Assembly (NCBI RefSeq): GCF_003611635.1
Contig: NZ_RAVZ01000012.1
Span: 1-55,907 of the forward strand
Source: Corallococcus terminator
GTDB lineage: Bacteria > Myxococcota > Myxococcia > Myxococcales > Myxococcaceae
DNA: 55,907 nucleotides
Reading direction: 5' to 3'
A model generated the notes under the pieces. The model was given only the letters and a program-made list of their open reading frames with translations, was not told the origin of the DNA and did no database searches. A program made the translations under genes and the position numbers. Below, one piece after another: positions 17,338-24,828 of this stretch (position 1 is the first letter of the stretch; each line of letters begins with the position of its first letter).

Positions 17338-18849
17338 ATGAACATGTCATTGATTTCCCTCGGGCTTTTGGTCGGCATGACAGGGGTCGGCTGCGCGGGG
17401 CTCGACGAGGCCGAGGCGGTGGACTCCTCCGTATCGACGGACGCGACCTCCCAGGTCACCCAAGGCCTGATCACCCAGGTCACCGGTACCAGCCCGGTCA
17501 CCTTCGTCGCCGCGTCGGGCAACGAGACGAAGCCATACGACCAGTCCGCCACGTCGGTGGTGGCATACACGCGGGACTCAACAACGGGGGCGTTCACGGC
17601 CTATCCGGGCACGGGCTCCGCGGACGGCACCCTCTCCGTGCCGAACGTCCCTTCCGGCCGCATCTACCTGAAGCTGGGCTCGCGCTACCTGGTGAGCACC
17701 GGCCGCGCGTTCGACCTGGGCTCCACGGAGTGGGGCCGCGATGGCAGCTTCGTCTCGCTGCCTACCCCCGTGACGGTGTCCGCCACCGGCCTGTCTCCCT
17801 GGCAGCCGGGGGACTACCTGGAAATGTATTCGTTGAACCCGGGCGCGTTCGGCTACATCAATGGCGGCGTCACGGGGTTCCCCCTGGCGGGCGCCACGTC
17901 GCTCTCCGGGCTGATCTTCGATTACGCCCAAATGCTCAACCCGGTGCTGCTCGACAGCGGCCTCGGGGATGTGTTCTCCCTGGCGCAGATGCGGTTGCAG
18001 ACGAGCGCGAATGGAGTGCCCTACCGCGCGATGCACAAGGTGCTCAACACGAGCATGACGCAGGTGGAGGGCCAGCCCGTCACCGTCAGCGGAACCTTCA
18101 CCCAGCCCGTCGCGACAGGCACTTTCGCGGTGGACTGGAGACGCTCGGCCTTCGAGGCCATGCGCACCCAGGTGAACCCGGGCGCGGTCAGCACGTACAA
18201 CGAGATCTGGATGTCCGCCCGGCCGGCCGCGCTGAGCTCGGCGTTCGCGTCCATCAGCGGGCAGCCACTGCTCGTGAAGCTCAATCCTGACACGCAGCGG
18301 ACCGACATCGTCACGGGGAGCATGACCTACAACAACCCGCTCCCGGCGACGTGGCAGAAGGTGGCGCTCGCCGCCGCGGGCTTCACGAAGAGCTACGCGC
18401 TGGGGACCGCGACGCCCTACACCCTGAGCGTGGACATCCGCGTGGATCAGGAGGCGAGCGCGTTCACCGCCGCGCCCGTGGAGCCCCTCGTCGGGCCGGT
18501 GCAGGCACCCCTGGTGAACACGCGCGGCGCGTTCCAGAACCTCACGGGCGTGGGGACCGACGCCTCGCTGCGCTGGTCGAAGCCGCTGGTCGGCACGGCC
18601 ACGAACTACGTGGTGAACATCTTCCGGCTGGGCACGAGCAACGGTTCCACCACCGCGACGCGCGTGGCGGTGCTGCACACGGATCTCCAGAGCGTGTACC
18701 TGCCCCCGGGCGTGCTGCAGTCGGGCCAGACGTACTTCGCGGAGATCCAGAGCTGGTACCAGCCCGGCTCGGACCTCGCGACGAGCCCGTTCAAGCGCGC
18801 GCTGCCTCGAGGCCGCGCCAGCGTGCTCACCGGCATGTTCAGCCCGTAG
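17338..18849 (+). CDS. large lipoprotein of unknown function
   Basis: A 503-aa predicted lipoprotein. The signal is MNMSLISLGLLVGMTGVGC with lipobox GVGC. The mature chain starts acidic (AGLDEAEAVDSSVSTDAT), followed by beta-rich domains: an N-terminal one with GRIYLKLGSRYLVSTGR, a middle one with GDYLEMYSLNPGAFGYING, and a C-terminal FN3-like stretch ending in LPPGVLQSGQTYFAEIQSWY. No enzymatic motif is seen. It is typical of myxobacterial surface lipoproteins. I prefer the ATG at 17338, with AAAAAGG 9 bases upstream, over the in-frame GTG at 17326. It is followed by the gene remnants and the long hairpin at 18930. Confidence 0.75.
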   Translation: MNMSLISLGLLVGMTGVGCAGLDEAEAVDSSVSTDATSQVTQGLITQVTGTSPVTFVAASGNETKPYDQSATSVVAYTRDSTTGAFTAYPGTGSADGTLSVPNVPSGRIYLKLGSRYLVSTGRAFDLGSTEWGRDGSFVSLPTPVTVSATGLSPWQPGDYLEMYSLNPGAFGYINGGVTGFPLAGATSLSGLIFDYAQMLNPVLLDSGLGDVFSLAQMRLQTSANGVPYRAMHKVLNTSMTQVEGQPVTVSGTFTQPVATGTFAVDWRRSAFEAMRTQVNPGAVSTYNEIWMSARPAALSSAFASISGQPLLVKLNPDTQRTDIVTGSMTYNNPLPATWQKVALAAAGFTKSYALGTATPYTLSVDIRVDQEASAFTAAPVEPLVGPVQAPLVNTRGAFQNLTGVGTDASLRWSKPLVGTATNYVVNIFRLGTSNGSTTATRVAVLHTDLQSVYLPPGVLQSGQTYFAEIQSWYQPGSDLATSPFKRALPRGRASVLTGMFSP

Positions 18850-18854
18850 ACGCT

Positions 18855-19031
18855 TCAGCCTGTAAGGAGCCTGGCACGGTCGTGTAGCAGCACTTGTTTC
18901 CGGTCGACACGAAGGTGCACGCGGAAGTTGGGGCTGCACTTCCTTCCAGGAAGTGCAGCCCCTGCCGCTGGAAGCCTTCATGTTGCGCCACTCGCACTTC
19001 GCGACGCACGCATTGGCATCCTCAAGCGGCG
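18855..19031 (-). pseudogene. frameshifted remnant of a small Cys-rich protein
   Basis: On the - strand one frame reads EDANACVAKCEWRNMKA and GRGCTSWKEVQPQ, and then the sensible sequence moves to another frame, SACTFVSTGNKCCYTTVPGS, which ends at TGA (18855-18857). Both parts have the Cys spacing of small secreted proteins. The shift lies at the right side of the 15-bp inverted repeat at 18930-18962. No start codon with a signal peptide is present. Confidence 0.4.
18930..18962. repeat. perfect 15-bp inverted repeat with 3-nt loop
   Basis: GGGGCTGCACTTCCT, loop TCC, AGGAAGTGCAGCCCC. It lies 80 bases after the stop of the lipoprotein gene at 18849, so it might stop its transcription. Neither strand has a T tract after the stem. 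It also sits inside the Cys-rich remnant, where it may be the scar that broke the frame. Confidence 0.75.
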
Positions 19032-19253
19032 CTAGAAACGCGACCAGGCCTGAGTCGTCCCGCCTTCACATTTGAGTTGTTCCAGTTGGACATCGTGTCC
19101 CACGCTCCTGGCGCCAAGACAGAGTTCGCTCTTCTTGTTCACCGTGCACGGGGCGCCCCCTTCGCACGTCCGGACAACCCATTTCTGGTTTTCTGAATCG
19201 TCACACTCCGGTCCGCTGGCTTCCGCACGGATGTGACCCTCTTCGCCGATACC
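19032..19253 (-). pseudogene. start-less fragment of a Cys-rich, lectin-like protein
   Basis: A 73-codon open stretch on the - strand, bounded by TGA (19254) and ending at TAG (19032). It reads ECDDSENQKWVVRTCEGGAP, then CTVNKKSELCLGARSVGH and CEGGTTQAWSRF. Paired cysteines and QxW/QAW-type motifs suggest a ricin-type beta-trefoil fragment or a related secreted module. There is no ATG, GTG or TTG start in frame. Confidence 0.45.
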
Positions 19254-19482
19254 TCACGCCCCCCCTGGGGCCCCAGGGCTCACTTCGCTGGAGGTCGCGA
19301 TCCGGGTCGCGACCCTGCTCGGCGAGGAGGTGATTGTCTCACCTCCCGCGGACGATCCCTCGGTTGCCTACGCCTGGTTCCTCGTCACGCCCGAGGGCAC
19401 GCTCTTCCGGGCCAACGAAGTCTGGCCAGGCGATGAGACGGACGCCGTCGATATCAACCGGGCCTCCCTCATTCCCCTGTAG
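19237..19482 (+). pseudogene. 5'-truncated gene remnant
   Basis: A + strand open stretch ending at TAG (19480-19482) whose 3' half reads like a genuine protein end: SLEVAIRVATLLGEEVIVSP, then AYAWFLVTPEGTLFRANEVW and DINRASLIPL. The frame is closed upstream by TGA at 19234 and has no start codon with a ribosome site (only a GTG glued to GAGGAG). I take it as the last ~70 codons of a lost gene; the family is not recognised. Confidence 0.45.
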
Positions 19483-19800
19483 TGGAGCGCGGGTATTTCA
19501 CTGTCTGTAACAAATGTCGGGCAGCGCTGGCGTCAGCGCATGGGGCTGGCAACAACCTGTTGGCGCGTGGAGCGCGTGTCCGACGGAGCCCTTCGCCCCG
19601 GAAGGCTTCGACAAGGGCGCGGACGCAGGACCCGCCTCCGGGGAAGCATGGGGTTCCGTGGAAAAGCCTGGTCATCTCCACGGCTTGGGCCACTCAGCGT
19701 GTTCCTCGGGGATGGCGTCGCCATGTGAGCGGGCCTCGTCCATGACGTAGCGGGCCGGTTCCGCTCGCATCTGCGCAGGGAACCCGAGACAATCCCCGGC
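19483..19800. other. 318-bp interval without a supported gene
   Basis: Several short frames are open on both strands, but none has a convincing start, signal peptide or domain. It should contain the promoter of the repeat lipoprotein at 19801, but I could not pick convincing -35/-10 boxes. Confidence 0.5.
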
Positions 19801-21027
19801 ATGAAACTGCGACTCTCGATTCTCCCCTTGTTGATTGTCTCACTCGCGACCGCTCCCATACTCTCTGGCTGTGGTTCCGACAGCGGCCCTCCGACGCCGC
19901 CCACGCGCCTTGATGCGGGCACCGGGTCCGACGCGGGAACCGAGACGGACGCGGGCACCACGCCCGACGCAGGCACCGAGTCCGATGCAGGCACCGAGTC
20001 CGATGCAGGCACCGAGTCCGATGCAGGCACCGAGTCCGATGCAGGCACCGAGTCCGACGCGGGCACTGAATCCGACGCGGGCACTGAATCCGATGCGGGC
20101 ACCGAGCCTGACGCAGGCACCACGCCCGACGCAGGCACTACGCCTGACGCAGGCACCGAGCCGGATGCGGGCACCACGCCCGACGCAGGCACCGAACCGG
20201 ACGCAGGCACCGAACCGGACGCGGGCACCGAGCCGGATGCGGGCACCACGCCCGACGCAGGCACCGAGCCGGACGCGGGCACCACGCCCGACGCAGGCAC
20301 CGAGCCGGACGCGGGCACCACGCCCGACGCAGGCACCGAGCCGGATGCGGGCACCACGCCTGACGCGGGCACCGAGCCGGATGCGGGCACCACGCCTGAC
20401 GCAGGCACCGAGCCGGATGCGGGCACCACGCCTGACGCAGGCACCGAGCCGGATGCGGGCACCACGCCCGACGCGGGCACCGAGCCTGACGCGGGCACCA
20501 CGCCCGACGCGGGCACCGACCCCTTCACCGTCTGCGAAGGCACCTGCCAGGACACCTCCGCGCTGATTGAAATGGAGGGGAACCAGCGCGTCCTGACCAA
20601 CGCCTTCTTCGGCTACGAGGAGCCCTCGACCCCCGGAGAGCCGTGGGAGCTGTGGATCGAACTCAACAACGGCACGCCGGGTGAGTGCCCGTCCCCGGAC
20701 TCGTCGTTCCCGCCGCAACTCATCAGCGTCTACGCGGTGAAGGTCCCGGTGGACGCGACGCCGCAGACAGGCTCCGCGGCCGGTGAGCCGCGCGCGACAC
20801 TGGTCGACCTGGAGGGCGGGCTCTCCTCGAACTACTTCGACCACAGCACGAACTTCACCTTCACGCCCGTGGCGGCCTCGCTCTGCCCCACCTGCGCCAA
20901 GGCCGGCACCCCTCCCGCGTCGCACTTCGTGGCCTTCGACGTAAACGGCCTCTACGTGGACGGAGCCCTCACCGGACACGGGTACGCCACCTACTGCCCC
21001 TCGCTCGACACCTTCCAGACCCCGTGA
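19801..21027 (+). CDS. lipoprotein with about 34 DAGTxP hexapeptide repeats
   Basis: A 408-aa lipoprotein. The signal is MKLRLSILPLLIVSLATAP plus lipobox ILSGC. After a short Pro-rich segment, residues about 38-240 consist of roughly 34 tandem hexapeptides of the form DAGT(E/T)(P/S), a flexible acidic stalk. The globular C-terminal domain (241-408) has cysteine pairs (VCEGTCQD, SLCPTCAKAG), is beta-rich and has no family I recognise. The + strand is the coding one: only this frame has a signal peptide, a lipobox and a following intrinsic terminator (21096). The stalk probably carries the C-terminal domain away from the outer membrane. Confidence 0.85.
   Translation: MKLRLSILPLLIVSLATAPILSGCGSDSGPPTPPTRLDAGTGSDAGTETDAGTTPDAGTESDAGTESDAGTESDAGTESDAGTESDAGTESDAGTESDAGTEPDAGTTPDAGTTPDAGTEPDAGTTPDAGTEPDAGTEPDAGTEPDAGTTPDAGTEPDAGTTPDAGTEPDAGTTPDAGTEPDAGTTPDAGTEPDAGTTPDAGTEPDAGTTPDAGTEPDAGTTPDAGTEPDAGTTPDAGTDPFTVCEGTCQDTSALIEMEGNQRVLTNAFFGYEEPSTPGEPWELWIELNNGTPGECPSPDSSFPPQLISVYAVKVPVDATPQTGSAAGEPRATLVDLEGGLSSNYFDHSTNFTFTPVAASLCPTCAKAGTPPASHFVAFDVNGLYVDGALTGHGYATYCPSLDTFQTP
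19912..20520 (+). repeat. 18-bp tandem repeat array (36-bp higher-order unit)
   Basis: About 34 copies of an 18-bp unit related to GACGCGGGCACCGAGCCG. From about 20160 on, units alternate ACGCCC and GAGCCG versions to give a 36-bp period. The first part (19970-20090) is a run of near-identical GAGTCC copies. Because the unit is a multiple of 3 and lacks stops, other frames on both strands also stay open. Slippage would change stalk length without breaking the frame. Confidence 0.9.
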
Positions 21028-21095
21028 CCGCGGTCCGGCTTGCCTGACGGTGAGCCGGGCCCGTGGTTCGAAGAGAGCAGCCCCTTGAGATGAAT

Positions 21096-21135
21096 GACCC
21101 CGTGGCGCCCGCTCGGAGCCACGGGGTCTTGTTTT
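21096..21135 (+). terminator. intrinsic terminator of the repeat lipoprotein gene
   Basis: GACCCCGTGGC, an 11-base loop, GCCACGGGGTC, then TTGTTTT. It has an 11-bp perfect stem directly followed by a T tract, 69 bases after the stop codon. It lies in the 138-bp gap between convergent genes. Confidence 0.85.
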
Positions 21136-21165
21136 CGGGCCTGGAGCCGAGGACGCCACGCGGCG

Positions 21166-22071
21166 TCAGCGCGACTTCGCGCCCCATTGCTCGACCATCA
21201 GGTCGATGAAGCGCCGCACCTTCGCCGGCAGGTAACGCTTGCTCGGGTAGATGGCCATGATCCCAACGACCCCCGTCTCGCAAGACGGCAGCAGCGCCTT
21301 GAGGCGGCCGCCCGCCAGGTCTTCGTCGACCAGGAAGCCGGGAAGATAGGCGATGCCCAACCCCGCGACCGCCGCATCCCGGATCGCCTCGCCACTGTCG
21401 AGACGAAAGCGGCTTCGCCCCTCTATCGTCACCCACGCGCCATCCTCCTGGCGCAGCCGCCAGTGCTGTCGTCGCGTCCGGCTGCTGAAGAGCAGACAGT
21501 CATGCTCCGCGAGCTCCTCCAGCGTCTCCGGTTCGCCGCGCGCGTCGAGGTAGGAGGGGGCTGCGCAGACGATGGCCCGGTGCTGCGCCACGAGCCGGGA
21601 CACCAGACGCGTATCCGTGCTGGTCCCGTTGATGCGCACGGCCAGGTCGTACCCCTCCTCGATGATGTCCGCGACGCGATCGGTGAAGCTCACCTCCGCC
21701 TGGACCTCGGGCCACCTGCGCAGATAGTCCCGCAGCAAGGGCAGGACATGCAGTCTGCCGAAGGCGCCGGGCACAGTGAGCCGCAAGACCCCTCGGGGAA
21801 TCCCCGTGCGCTGCCCGACGCTGGCTTCCGCTTCGTCCAGGGCCGCGAGGACTTGCTGGCAGTGCTCATGGAACACACGGCCATCGTCGGTGAGGCTCAA
21901 GTGGCGCGTCGTGCGATTGAGCAGGCGCACACCCAGGCGGGACTCCAGCCGGGCCAAGGCCTTGCCCGCGGCGGAGCGAGTCAAGCCGATGGCCCGGCCG
22001 CCGCCCACGAAGCTGCCCGCGTCCACGACGGACATGAAGGCGAAGATTTCATCCAGATTGGCGCGCTTCAT
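21166..22071 (-). CDS. LysR-family transcriptional regulator
   Basis: A 301-aa LysR-type regulator. The N-terminal winged helix is clear: FMSVVDAGSFVGGGRAIGLT, with recognition helix RSAAGKALARLESRLGVRLL and the usual NRTTRHLSLTDDG. The effector domain has GVLRLTVPGAFGRLHVLPLL and AGLGIAYLPGFLVDEDL, as in the group close to DmlR/YafC. The start at 22071 fits the family N-terminus (MKRANLDEIFAF); the longer open frame upstream overlaps the divergent gene and is not used. It is divergent from a RidA-family gene with 100 bp between the starts, the normal arrangement for a LysR regulator and its target. The inducer is unknown. Confidence 0.9.
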   Translation of the reverse strand: MKRANLDEIFAFMSVVDAGSFVGGGRAIGLTRSAAGKALARLESRLGVRLLNRTTRHLSLTDDGRVFHEHCQQVLAALDEAEASVGQRTGIPRGVLRLTVPGAFGRLHVLPLLRDYLRRWPEVQAEVSFTDRVADIIEEGYDLAVRINGTSTDTRLVSRLVAQHRAIVCAAPSYLDARGEPETLEELAEHDCLLFSSRTRRQHWRLRQEDGAWVTIEGRSRFRLDSGEAIRDAAVAGLGIAYLPGFLVDEDLAGGRLKALLPSCETGVVGIMAIYPSKRYLPAKVRRFIDLMVEQWGAKSR

Positions 22072-22171
22072 CGATGGCTTCCGGTTGTAGCTCGCGCGTC
22101 GCTGGAGAGGGGAACGCCGTTCGTCAATGGGCCCGGTATCTTCACCCGACTCGAACCCCTGGAGCGCACCC
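22072..22171. promoter_or_regulatory. divergent promoter region between LysR and RidA genes
   Basis: A 100-bp interval that must contain both start regions and any LysR binding site. I see no clean T-N11-A palindrome. GGAG 7 bases before 22172 is the ribosome site of the RidA gene. Confidence 0.45.
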
Positions 22172-22576
22172 ATGCCCGTAACCCTGCTCAACCCCGACGG
22201 ACTCATGAAGACCGAAATGTACCGACAGGTGGCCATCGCCACCGGGACCCGGCAGGTGCACATCGCGGGGCAGGTCGCGTACGACGCCGAGGGGCAGCTC
22301 GTCGCACGGGGGGACCTGGCCGGACAGGTGGCGCAGTCCCTGCGCAACGTCTCCATCGCCCTGACGGCTGCCGGGGCGACGTTCAAGGACGTCGTCCGAC
22401 TGACGTTCTACGTCGTCGACTGGAAGCGCGAGCTGTTGCCCGACTTCGCCGCCGGCATCGAGCGGGTCGCCGGGGAGCTGAAGTTCGTGCCTGCGCCGGC
22501 ATCGCTCATCGGCGTCTCCGTGCTCTTCGAACCGGGCGTGCTCGTCGAGATTGAAGCCACTGCGGTCGTGGACTGA
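22172..22576 (+). CDS. RidA-family (YjgF/YER057c/UK114) protein
   Basis: A 134-aa member of the RidA superfamily, whose best-known members hydrolyse reactive enamines/imines formed by PLP enzymes. Family features are VHIAGQVAYDAEGQLVARGD, AALTAAGATFKDVVRLTFYV-like sequence in the middle (here IALTAAGATFKDVVRLT) and the C-terminal VLFEPGVLVEIEATAVVD. In place of the canonical arginine of the active site (IPAR/xAR context) it has PASLIGVSVLFEPG, so it belongs to an Rid subgroup outside RidA proper and may not be an imine deaminase. The ATG at 22172 has GGAG upstream. It is divergent from the LysR gene and probably its target. Confidence 0.85.
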   Translation: MPVTLLNPDGLMKTEMYRQVAIATGTRQVHIAGQVAYDAEGQLVARGDLAGQVAQSLRNVSIALTAAGATFKDVVRLTFYVVDWKRELLPDFAAGIERVAGELKFVPAPASLIGVSVLFEPGVLVEIEATAVVD

Positions 22577-22605
22577 GCCACGCGGCAACCTCCGCTCCCT
22601 GCCGA

Positions 22606-22824
22606 CTATTTCTTCGGCAGTCGGACGTTGGGATTCGGAGCGACGGTGGGCGGAGCCTTTGCCTTGAAAGCGCCGCCGGACGCGGTCTTCATCGCGGGCC
22701 CCGCCGCATTTCCCAGTTGGGTGCGAGGTGACGACGTCGCGGGCTGCTGGGTGGGCGTGACAGGCCGGGTCGTGGCCGGCTTGCGCTCCGGCGTCCGTTT
22801 GGTTTGAGGGGTCATCGTCTTCAT
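22606..22824 (-). CDS. small basic disordered protein ending the tail-like cluster
   Basis: A 72-aa protein rich in Thr, Pro, Lys and Ala (MKTMTPQTKRTPERKPATTR) with a C-terminal KAPPTVAPNPNVRLPKK. No fold is expected for most of it. A strong AAGGAGG lies 6 bases before the ATG, which supports it as a real gene. It is the last gene of the - strand array, 31 bp after the 243-aa protein. The role is unknown; a chaperone-like, DNA/RNA-binding or cargo peptide are all possible guesses. Confidence 0.6.
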   Translation of the reverse strand: MKTMTPQTKRTPERKPATTRPVTPTQQPATSSPRTQLGNAAGPAMKTASGGAFKAKAPPTVAPNPNVRLPKK

Positions 22825-22855
22825 CGATTGCCTCCTTCGCCATCCATCGTGAGTG

Positions 22856-23587
22856 TCATGGGCGCGGACCCGGGATCCGACCGGCGGGAATCCCTTCCAC
22901 CTTGAGCAGCAGTCCGGGCGACGCGGGAGCCTCCAGATCCACCAGCCCTCCCGGGCCGGTGACATGCACATCCGTCCCGATTTCCAGCCGGCACCCCACC
23001 GCCGGACGTCCCGCCTGGTCCTGCGCCAGGAATCGGCGCCGGTCATCGCTCACCACCACCGACGGCCGTCGCAGCACCACCTGCGCCTGCGCGACGAGCA
23101 CGCAGCGCTGGCCCTTCACGCTGGCCCGGACCTGGGCTCGGACGCGCGCCACTTCCGGTGTCGTGCCTTCGGGAGGCTTCGCCAGGAGCGTCGCCCGGGG
23201 CGATGGTGCCGCCTGCGACACCGCGCCCTCCCAGAGTGCTTCGAAGCCGTCATCCAGCCCCACCGCCGCCAGTGACAGCGGCACCCGCACCGGCTCCGCT
23301 CCCATCCAGAGTTCATCCGGCGCGACGATGGCCACCTCCGGCTCCAACTGGAGGTCCGCGACCTGGCGCCAACGCTCCGTCAGCACGTCCGCGAGCCACC
23401 CGGCTTCTTCAGGTGACATGCGGACCAATGCCCTCTCCAGGTGCGCGGGGTCCGACAGTCTTTGAAGCGCGGCGGCACCGTCGGTGAACCGGGCGTTCAA
23501 CAGCAGCCCATCAAGCTGGCCAGGGAGGTGCTTCGAGAGCGAGCGCAGCAGGTGTCCCAATCGCTGCCGGGGAGGAAGGCCGCTCAT
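22856..23587 (-). CDS. hypothetical protein of the tail-like cluster (243 aa)
   Basis: Not recognised. The N-terminal ~110 residues are helical and charged (LGHLLRSLSKHLPGQLDGLL ... EEAGWLADVLTERWRQ). The C-terminal half alternates strands and ends in a beta domain (GCRLEIGTDVHVTGPGGLVD). I chose the ATG at 23587, which overlaps the upstream stop by 4 bases (ATGA) as elsewhere in this operon, over the in-frame ATG at 23602. It belongs to the 3' module after the spike gene and may be a structural, cargo or regulatory part of the particle. Confidence 0.65.
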   Translation of the reverse strand: MSGLPPRQRLGHLLRSLSKHLPGQLDGLLLNARFTDGAAALQRLSDPAHLERALVRMSPEEAGWLADVLTERWRQVADLQLEPEVAIVAPDELWMGAEPVRVPLSLAAVGLDDGFEALWEGAVSQAAPSPRATLLAKPPEGTTPEVARVRAQVRASVKGQRCVLVAQAQVVLRRPSVVVSDDRRRFLAQDQAGRPAVGCRLEIGTDVHVTGPGGLVDLEAPASPGLLLKVEGIPAGRIPGPRP

Positions 23588-24828
23588 CCCCGCCTCCGCC
23601 ACAGCGACCGACCCGTCATCCTTCGCCGCAGTCGCTGTTCGGCCTGCTGAAGGGCTTCGTGATCCTCGCGTGTCACCCGCCGGCCATTCACGAAGAAGAC
23701 CTCCCTGCCTGCATCTGATTCAGGGTCCGGTGGCTCCGCCCATGAGCGCTCCTCCTCCAGCATCACTTCCCGAGGCGCTGCTTCGGCTCCGAGGGGTGGA
23801 ACCAGGGCCTTCACTTCGATTCGCACGGGCTCCGGCGTGGGACGACCGGTGCTCCGGACTGGAGGCGGTGGAGGCGTCCGCGAGTCCCGGGTGGATGACG
23901 GTGGAGGCCGCGGCGAGTGGGCTGCGGGCTTCGTCAGCCCTGGCCGATGCCTTGGTTCACCCGTCAGGACCGGAACGGTGCGTTCGCCCAGGGCCGACGG
24001 CGGCAGGTCCCTTGTCGGTGCATGCGGCCTTCTCCGGCGAGGCCGCGGCGGTAGAGAAGGACCTGATTCGACCGGGGCGAGCAGCGGCGCAGGGGAACGG
24101 GTACGGGACACCCGGTCACGACGCACCGTCTCTTCGGGTGCGCGTGCGCGAAGGGGCTGGCTCGTTGTCTGTGTTTCAAGGACCGCGCTGGGCGGGCGCG
24201 GCACCCGGGTCCTTCGCGGCGTCTCGGCTTCCGACAACGTGCCCCTGGCGCGAGGGACTTCGGTCGACCGTGCTTCGGGACCTCTCAAGCTCGCGCGGGC
24301 AGGCGTGACGGACGGAGCGTCCTGCTCGCGCCGTGAGAACAGAGGCGGCATGACTCCGGGTGATTCCGTGCTCACCTCGTGGACCCCTTCCACGAGAGCG
24401 GGCCCCCTCTCGGCGTCCTGGCTTCCACCCGTGACTTCGACCCCGGGGCCGGGCGTGGGCTGGAGCTTCGGTGCTCCCTCCAGGGTCGGCTCCGGGCGAG
24501 GAACGCGGCGGCGCAGGGAACCGGGGGCCTCCGGCATTGACTGAGCACGGGCCAGAACAGGCTGCACGGACGCGGGCGCCTTCCCCGTGGCCACGCCGCG
24601 AGGTTCCACCGACAGCGCGGCCCTGGGCCCCGACGCGCGTGACTCGGTCTTCGCCGAGCGTCCGCCCTCCCCTCCCTGTCGCGGTGACGGAGGCGCGGGC
24701 AGGGACGGTGGCAGGGGCGGATCCACCTTGAAGTCTCCGCCCTCTCCACGCTCCAGCGGATGCAGCACGCGGTCCAGCTCCGTGAGGAGCGCGGCCACCG
24801 CGTAGACATCGTCTCGCGGATCGCTCAT
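23584..24828 (-). CDS. Pro/Arg-rich disordered protein of the tail-like cluster (414 aa)
   Basis: A short structured N-terminus (SDPRDDVYAVAALLTELDRV) and C-terminus (VFFVNGRRVTREDHEALQQA) flank about 330 residues of low-complexity sequence rich in Pro, Arg, Ser and Glu. No family is recognised. It overlaps both neighbours by 4 bases (ATGA), so it is clearly translated within the operon. It could be a linker or scaffold, or a tail length/packing factor; this is inference from composition only. Confidence 0.65.
   Translation of the reverse strand: MSDPRDDVYAVAALLTELDRVLHPLERGEGGDFKVDPPLPPSLPAPPSPRQGGEGGRSAKTESRASGPRAALSVEPRGVATGKAPASVQPVLARAQSMPEAPGSLRRRVPRPEPTLEGAPKLQPTPGPGVEVTGGSQDAERGPALVEGVHEVSTESPGVMPPLFSRREQDAPSVTPARASLRGPEARSTEVPRARGTLSEAETPRRTRVPRPPSAVLETQTTSQPLRARAPEETVRRDRVSRTRSPAPLLAPVESGPSLPPRPRRRRPHAPTRDLPPSALGERTVPVLTGEPRHRPGLTKPAAHSPRPPPSSTRDSRTPPPPPVRSTGRPTPEPVRIEVKALVPPLGAEAAPREVMLEEERSWAEPPDPESDAGREVFFVNGRRVTREDHEALQQAEQRLRRRMTGRSLWRRRG

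Noticed and set aside
19514-19750. 78-codon + strand frame before the repeat lipoprotein
   Set aside because: No ribosome site, signal or recognisable sequence; equal-length frames are open on the other strand.
19912-20520. CRISPR-like array
   Set aside because: Units are contiguous 18-bp coding repeats without unique spacers.
19533-20600. - strand frame made of VVPASGSVPASG repeats opposite the DAGT repeat lipoprotein
   Set aside because: The repeat unit length is a multiple of 3 and has no stops in any frame; there is no signal peptide or ribosome site, while the + strand has a lipobox and an intrinsic terminator.
21166-22386. Longer start for the LysR gene at 22386
   Set aside because: The extra 105 codons overlap the divergent RidA gene and have no family similarity; the LysR N-terminus begins at 22071.
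22142-22843. - strand frame opposite the RidA gene
   Set aside because: The RidA core on the + strand is unambiguous; the antisense frame has no domain.
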